Shown here piece by piece: positions 58,860 through 64,000 of a stretch of DNA of 64,000 bases. The DNA comes from Dermatemys mawii. Lineage: Eukaryota; Chordata; Testudines; Dermatemydidae. A program made the translations under genes and the position numbers. The first letter of the stretch is position 1. Each line of letters opens with the position of its first letter. Where the stretch lies: NCBI GenBank assembly GCA_007922305.1, contig ML677365.1, forward strand, positions 14,500,506 through 14,564,505, given 5' to 3'. The notes beneath the pieces are model-generated. The model saw only the letters and a program-made list of their open reading frames with translations. It did not search any database and was not told where the DNA came from.

Positions 58860-59690
58860 CAGCCGTCACAGTTCAAAAGCGAGTGGTGATAACCTTCTGG
58901 AAGCTTGCCACTCCAGACAGCTACCAGTCAGTCAGCAATTAGTTTGGAGTGGGTACATCTAAAGTGAGGGTTGCAGTGATGCAGTTGGCTAACGCAATCA
59001 TTGAACTGATGCTGTCAAGGGTAGTGACTCTGGGAAATGTGCAGGCCGTGGTGGATGACTTTGCAGCAATGGGGTTCCCGAACTGGCGGTGCTATAGACG
59101 GGACACATATCCTGATCCTGGCACCGGACAAACAGTGCTGCGAGTACATGAACCGCAAGGGGTACTTTTCCATGGTCCTGCAAGCACTGGTTGATCACAG
59201 GGGATGTTTCACCAACGTCAACGTGGGTTGGCCAGGCAGGGTTCATGACACTCGTGTCTTTAAGAACTCTAGCCTTTTCAAACAGCTGCAGGAAGGGACT
59301 TTCTTCCCAGACCAAAAAAATTATTATTGGGGATGCTGAAATGCCGATTGTTATCCTTGGGGATCCGGCCTACCCATTAATGCCCCGCTTCATGGAGCTG
59401 TTCAACTACAGATTGAACAAATGCAGAATGGTGGTAGAGTGTGCTTTTGGTCATCTCAAGGGACGCTGATGCAGCTTACTGACCTATTCAGATCTCAGCA
59501 CCAGAAATATTCCCATTGTTATTGCAGCTTGCTGCGTGCTCCACAATCTCTGTGAGAGCAGGGGAGAGGTGTTTATGGTGGGGTTGGAGGTTGAGGCAGA
59601 CTTCCTGGCCACTGATTATGTGCAGCCAGACACCAGGACGGTTAGAAGGGCCGCCCCGACACTGCGTGCATCAGAAAAGCCTTGACAACT
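58860..59690 (+). pseudogene. Harbinger (HARBI1-like) transposase remnant
   Basis: Pieces in three frames give a HARBI1-type order: a helix-turn-helix-like VVITFWKLATPDSYQSVSN segment, GAIDGTHILI (first catalytic Asp, about 59080-59110), GWPGRVHDTRVFKNSSL (second Asp), and RMVVECAFGHLKGR (catalytic Glu, about 59425-59465). The frame changes at about 59050-59100 and 59330, and a TGA follows GR at 59467, so the gene is dead. The three DDE positions themselves remain. HARBI1 enzymes cut and join transposon ends at 3-bp sites. Confidence 0.85.
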
Positions 59691-61868
59691 AGTTTCATGG
59701 CAGGGCAGGCTACAGTGTGAGACTTCACTTTGTTCCCACTTGTGCTGTTTGTTTATGCATCCTGAAAACCCACTCCCTCGCTCAGGCTAATGGTTTAAAG
59801 CTTTTTTTTTATTTCTATGTGTTCTTTTCCTTTCTCCTGCTCCCCTGCACTGAATTTTCAGGCACCCACCCTCCCTTTTGCATTCCCTCATCAATTGCTG
59901 AGCAATAATAAAGTCATTGATGTTTGAAAACCATGCATTCTTTATTAACAGGGTCACAGAAATGGGGGGATTGATGCTAATGTAGCACTGCAAAGGGTGA
60001 CTGTGGGGGGGTAGGCACTGGGCAGGGTGGCCCGTGAGGGGAGGACAGGAACACAGAACAAGTCATAACTTGGGGAGTGCCATCTTTCTGGTGTTTGGGC
60101 AGTCCTCAGGGGTGGAGTGGCAAGGTGCCCAGACCCTGCCCACCCCAAGGTTCTTCAGAGTGCAGGCGATGAGGCTAGGGAACTTGGGCAGGAGGCAGTG
60201 TAGTTACAGAGGGACTGCAGTGGCGGTCTTTGCTCCAGCTGCCTTTCCTGCAGCTCCGCCAGATGCCGGAGCATGTTGGTTTGCTCCTCCAGAAGATGGA
60301 GCAGTGCTTCCTGCCTTCTCTCTTCTCTTTCATCCCTCTGTTGTTTCCTTTCATCCCTTCTCTGTTCCCACTCATCCCTTCTTTCCTCACACTCAGTAAC
60401 TGCTTTCCAGCAGTCCAGCATTGACTGTCTCCAACCCCGAAGCTCTGCTCTCTCTATGCGGGAAGAGTGCACGAGCTCCATGAACATCTCATCCTGCATA
60501 CGTTTTTTTCACCGCCTTATCTGTGCGAGCCTGTGGAGGCTGGAAACAGTTTCAGCTGTCGGATGAAAGAAAAGGAGAGTGGTATTTAAAAAAACAGAAA
60601 ATAAAGAAGTTCTCTGTAATGAGAGTTGCACCCCGCCCCTCCAACGCCTGTCTGGTATCAGGTAAGATCCCTGCTAGCCAGATGGTTATAGCACGGTGTC
60701 TCTGCCCCACTCTCCTATCACGGTCAAAGAACGCATGGGCAAACAGTCCCAGATGCTGCTGGCCATCCAGATTCAACCCCCCGAGCCCAAAAAAAACCTT
60801 GGGGAATTGCTGGGAGGATTTCTTTGAAGACAGAGACACTCTTGCAGACACTCTTGCACCCCAAGTTCTCAGGGTACAGTAATAATTAAAAAAAAAAAAG
60901 CTTGTCAAGCAGGCACTCCATTGACGAAGGGACACTCACTAGGGCTGCCTTGCACACCTTTCCCATTCAGGATACCATCCTGGGAGGGTTGGGAAGTTAC
61001 TGGCTCCAGGGTGATGAACATCTCCTGGCTTTTGGGGAGATAGGTGTCTCCGCTTGCCTGTTCCCGTAGAGTCCTCGCCGTCATAGTCCTCCTCCTCCTT
61101 ATCTTCCTCATCCAGCATATCCTGTGCCATGCTGACAATCACCCCATCGGTGGAGTCCACAGACACGGATGGAGTAGTTGTGATGAACCCCCCTAGAATG
61201 GCATGCAGCTTAGTGTAGAAGCAGCATGTCTTGGGCTGGTACCTGGAGCATCCGTTGGCTTCTTTGGTTTTCTAATAGCCTTGCCTCAACTCCTTAATTT
61301 TAACATGGCACTGTTTTGTGACCTCTCTCCGTCAGGCCCTTGGAGACTTTGGCATACGTATTGGCATTTCTTTTTTTGGATTGCAGTTCTGCCTGGGGAT
61401 TCATCTCCCCACATGGCAATCAAATCCAGCACCTCCCCTGCGGTCCATGCTGGAGCCCTTTTTGGATTCTGGAACTGCATGGTCTCCTCTGCTGGTGGGC
61501 TCTCCATGGTGGGCTGTGCATGAGATGTCTCCACTCTGGCCAAAGAGGAAGTGAGATTCAAAAATTCCCGGGGCTCTTCCTGTCTAACTACCCAGTGCAT
61601 CTGCATTCAGAACGTTGTCCAGAGCGGTCACACTGGAGCACTCTGGGATAACTCCCGGAGGCCAGTAACATCAAATGACATCCTCACTAACACTAGTTCG
61701 AACTAGAAACGTCGATTTCAGTGCACTCCCCTTGTCGGGCAGAAGTTTGGAAATCGATTTGAAGACGCTTTTAGGTCGACCTAAATGGCATTGTAGTAAG
61801 GACGGCAAAGTGGAAGGATCGATTTAACATGGATAAATTCGACTTTACCGCATAGCATAGACCAGGCC
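58861..61868. mobile_element. PIF/Harbinger transposon with two divergent gene remnants, left end missing
   Basis: A plus-strand DDE transposase remnant (58860-59690) and a minus-strand Myb/trihelix-like remnant (61606 down to 60155) face each other in the usual Harbinger layout. The right terminus is tagcatagaccaggcc, followed by TTA (61869-61871). No matching left terminus is present. Non-coding termini at 61690-61868 hold internal palindromes like those of the MITE at 39973-40252. Confidence 0.85.
60155..61606 (-). pseudogene. Harbinger Myb/trihelix-like protein remnant
   Basis: Minus-strand pieces: APAWTAGEVLDLIAMWGDES (Myb/trihelix-like start, about 61480), an acidic DEEDKEEEDYDGEDS stretch (about 61085), and an Arg/Glu-rich coiled-coil-like tail (DEWEQRRDERKQQRDEREER, about 60375). 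Harbinger elements carry such a second protein, which binds the transposase and the DNA ends. Several frameshifts are evident. Confidence 0.75.
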
Positions 61869-61871
61869 TTA

Positions 61872-64000
61872 GTTAGTTAGTTAGACATAGTCCCTCTCGC
61901 CTCCACTTTACCTGGGAAATTTTTTTCATCTGTGATGCCCAGCATGCCCAGGTTTAAATGCTGTGACTCTTGCCGTGAGGCAATGCCAGTCTCTGACGAC
62001 CACTCGTGTGTCTGTTGCTTAGGGGAGACTCATATCCCGCAAAAATGTGCCCACTGTAGTAACCTGAAAACCAGGGCATGATGTGACAGACATCTCCACC
62101 TCAAGATCATTTTAGTGGAGAAGTCCCTTCAGCCTATCCCTCAGGGATCAAAACCAACACCAGCAGCTGGTTCCTCAAACAAACCCCTGCCAATGGGAGT
62201 GCTCAGTCTTCCAAAAGTTCGAGAAATGAGCCACGACTTATCTTTATAGGGACACTCAGAAAAAGAAGAGGTCCCTGGCGAGGTCACTGAGCACTAGAAT
62301 GAGAACCTTTGACAACTAGAATGAGCACCTCTGGTACCATCCTTCCGCGAACCTCTGCCAAGCCCCACCACATCGACATGGAGTCAAGGCATTCCCCTCC
62401 CACGGCACCAACCTCCCAAGTGCGGGAGTCGGCACTGAAACTGATACCACTGGCAATGCCACCAGTACCTACACCAACTCAATTGTTGGCACCGATTCCT
62501 CTTGCGGGTCGATCTCCTCTCACAGAACAAAGTCTGGATCTCCACGCAAATCCAGAAAAATGTCACCTCAAAGCATGGCTCCCACATGGTTCCAACACGA
62601 TGAATTAGCCTGTTCAGAAAGAGTGAAACATGTAATTAAATAGTAGGAGATCCACCACTCACCATACCTAACTCCAAAAATGGAAGAGAGTCTCACTATG
62701 GTGCCAACAAAAACATTTAACCTCAGTCGTGGAGCCTCTACATATTTCACTGCATACTGGAACTCGAAGAATCGGGCTTATCGTAAGCTCGAAGTACACC
62801 TACCGGCTATTACAGTCTTTCACCACAAGGTGGAGGGAACGTCAGTCTTTGCTCATCCAACCACTAGATACTTCCTTATTGGTATACAGAACATGTACCA
62901 TGAAGTCCGACAACTTATACCCCAGTGGGATTTTAATATTGTACTCAAATGCCCACCAGAGCATCTTTTGAACCACTGGAAACTTGTTCACTCCTTCATA
63001 TCTATGAAAGTTGCATTTTTTGTAGCGATTCACTCAGCTAGACAAGTCAGTGAAATCGGGGCACTTATGGCTGAGTCCCCTTACACCCTGTTCACTAAAG
63101 ACAAGATCATGTTGTGGTCACACCCTACATTTTTACCTAAAGTAGTAACATCTTTCCATGTAAACCAAACCATACACCTGCCCATATTTTACCCAAAGCC
63201 ATATGAGAATACATAAGAGGCTATTCTACATACACTCAATATCAGGCGAGCCATAGCATTCTATTTAGACAGAACCAGACTCTTCCAGAAATCCCCAAGA
63301 CTGCTTATTTCCACCACAGAATGCTCCAAAGGCTGTGCAAATTCAACTCAGAGACTAACTAAATGGATCTCTACTTGTATCCAACTGTGCTACTGGTTGC
63401 ACAACAAGGAACCCCCACTGGGCATCCGATCTCATTCTACCTGTGCCGTGGCTTCACCTATAGCCTTCCTGAACAATGTCCCTCTAATAGATGTATGCAG
63501 GGCTTTCACGTAGGCATCAGAGCACACCTTTGCAAAACACTCAATGCTTATGCTTTGGAAAACACTCAATGCTCTATGTCAGATGCTATACTAGGTCTTA
63601 CTGTGCTCTCTGCCACAACACATATGACTCCAAAGCCCCTACCATCCACAGTAGGGCACTGCTCTATAGACCACCTAAAGTGGAGCGCCCGCAGGGACAC
63701 TACTTGAAGAAATTACTCACCTTGTATAGTAATGGTGGCTCTTTGAAATGTATGTCCCTTTGGGTGCTCCACTTCCCTCCCACCTTCCCTCTGCTTCAGA
63801 GTTCATTCATGGAGCTCTGCAGTTGAGAAGGAACTGAAGGGTGGGGTCACACACATGCTACATGAGACACCAACGGCACCATGAGATGACTACTGCGAAT
63901 GCGTGTCCTGACCAAGCACTGCTACCAAAATTCTCCGATCTGTGGCGCAGGGACACACCGACACCTAAAGTAGAGTACTACCAGGAATGCACATCTTGAA
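61872..64000 (+). mobile_element. DIRS-type retrotransposon, internally deleted, right end at the window edge
   Basis: It contains a gag-like start (61934 on, with the CxxC pattern of the 1-224 copy, cut by a TGA at about 62085), further gag-like sequence to about 62660, and then directly a tyrosine recombinase (62680-63570). Reverse transcriptase and RNase H are missing. The terminal repeat occupies about 63850-64000 and is the inverse of the one at 400-591. The left end is cut by the Harbinger element. Confidence 0.75.
62680..63570 (+). pseudogene. DIRS tyrosine recombinase remnant
   Basis: The frame 62680-63216 carries VHLPAITVFHHKVEG and KVAFFVAIHSARQVSEIGAL (the usual S-A-R-R-x-S-E region, with the second Arg reading Gln). 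Downstream, past a stop at 63214, SHSTCAVAS (about 63430) is the H-x-x-R motif with Cys in place of Arg, and the candidate nucleophile Tyr position (about 63535) also appears changed. It is therefore very probably inactive. Confidence 0.75.

Noticed and set aside
1..64000. CRISPR array, operon or bacterial-type system
   Set aside because: No spaced direct repeats, no bacterial genes; exons, introns and vertebrate repeats throughout.

Overview
This is vertebrate nuclear DNA, most likely from a turtle or another non-avian reptile. Genes are split into short exons with GT-AG introns, and most of the remaining DNA is transposon-derived. The mix of DIRS-type tyrosine-recombinase retrotransposons, CR1-like LINEs, PIF/Harbinger and hAT elements, MIR-like SINEs and Penelope-like fragments is typical of turtles. 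The species call is an inference.

Three protein-coding genes are present, in the same neighbourhood as human 8q22.2 (SPAG1 - POLR2K - FBXO43). SPAG1 (minus strand) runs from a CpG-island promoter near 30.4-31.1 kb down to 2754, with 11 coding exons covering the N-terminal half. The 3' half lies beyond the left edge. POLR2K (minus) is complete in three coding exons between 35484 and 38079, with a CpG island at 39.1-39.9 kb. FBXO43 (plus; EMI2, the APC/C inhibitor) is complete in four coding exons between 50805 and 54807, with a likely CpG-island start at 44.4-45.2 kb. POLR2K and FBXO43 point away from each other; SPAG1 and POLR2K are in tandem. All three are ordinary vertebrate genes (dynein-arm assembly, RNA polymerase subunit, meiotic arrest) and show no damage.

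Repeats by region. 1-591 is the end of a minus-strand DIRS element. 4.1-6.1 kb is a hAT fold-back element with a nested MITE, followed by a CR1-like LINE. 8-12 kb holds a MIR, a Harbinger MITE, a Tigger-like MITE carrying a Penelope-derived palindrome, and a hAT MITE. 16.3-17.0 kb is a mariner-like MITE. 18.7-21.3 kb is a second DIRS element. 22-30 kb holds SINEs and several hAT elements, some nested. 31.4-35.0 kb holds small hAT MITEs, a 77-nt hairpin and a second copy of the fold-back hAT. 37.0-38.0 kb is a 5'-inverted LINE in POLR2K intron 1. 40.0 kb is a Harbinger MITE. 48.4-50.0 kb is an LTR element with inverted LTR ends. 55.8-57.7 kb is a CR1 LINE. 58.9-61.9 kb is a two-gene Harbinger transposon, and 61.9-64.0 kb is a third, internally deleted DIRS.

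The most unusual structures are palindromes made by mobile elements: the 1.6 kb LTR element whose outer ends are both U3 ends with a 5-bp target duplication; the Penelope-derived inverted repeat with a hammerhead-like core and a loop copied from sequence 1.5 kb away; and two copies of a hAT element whose ends are long inverted copies of the transposase 3' region. I found no new gene system.
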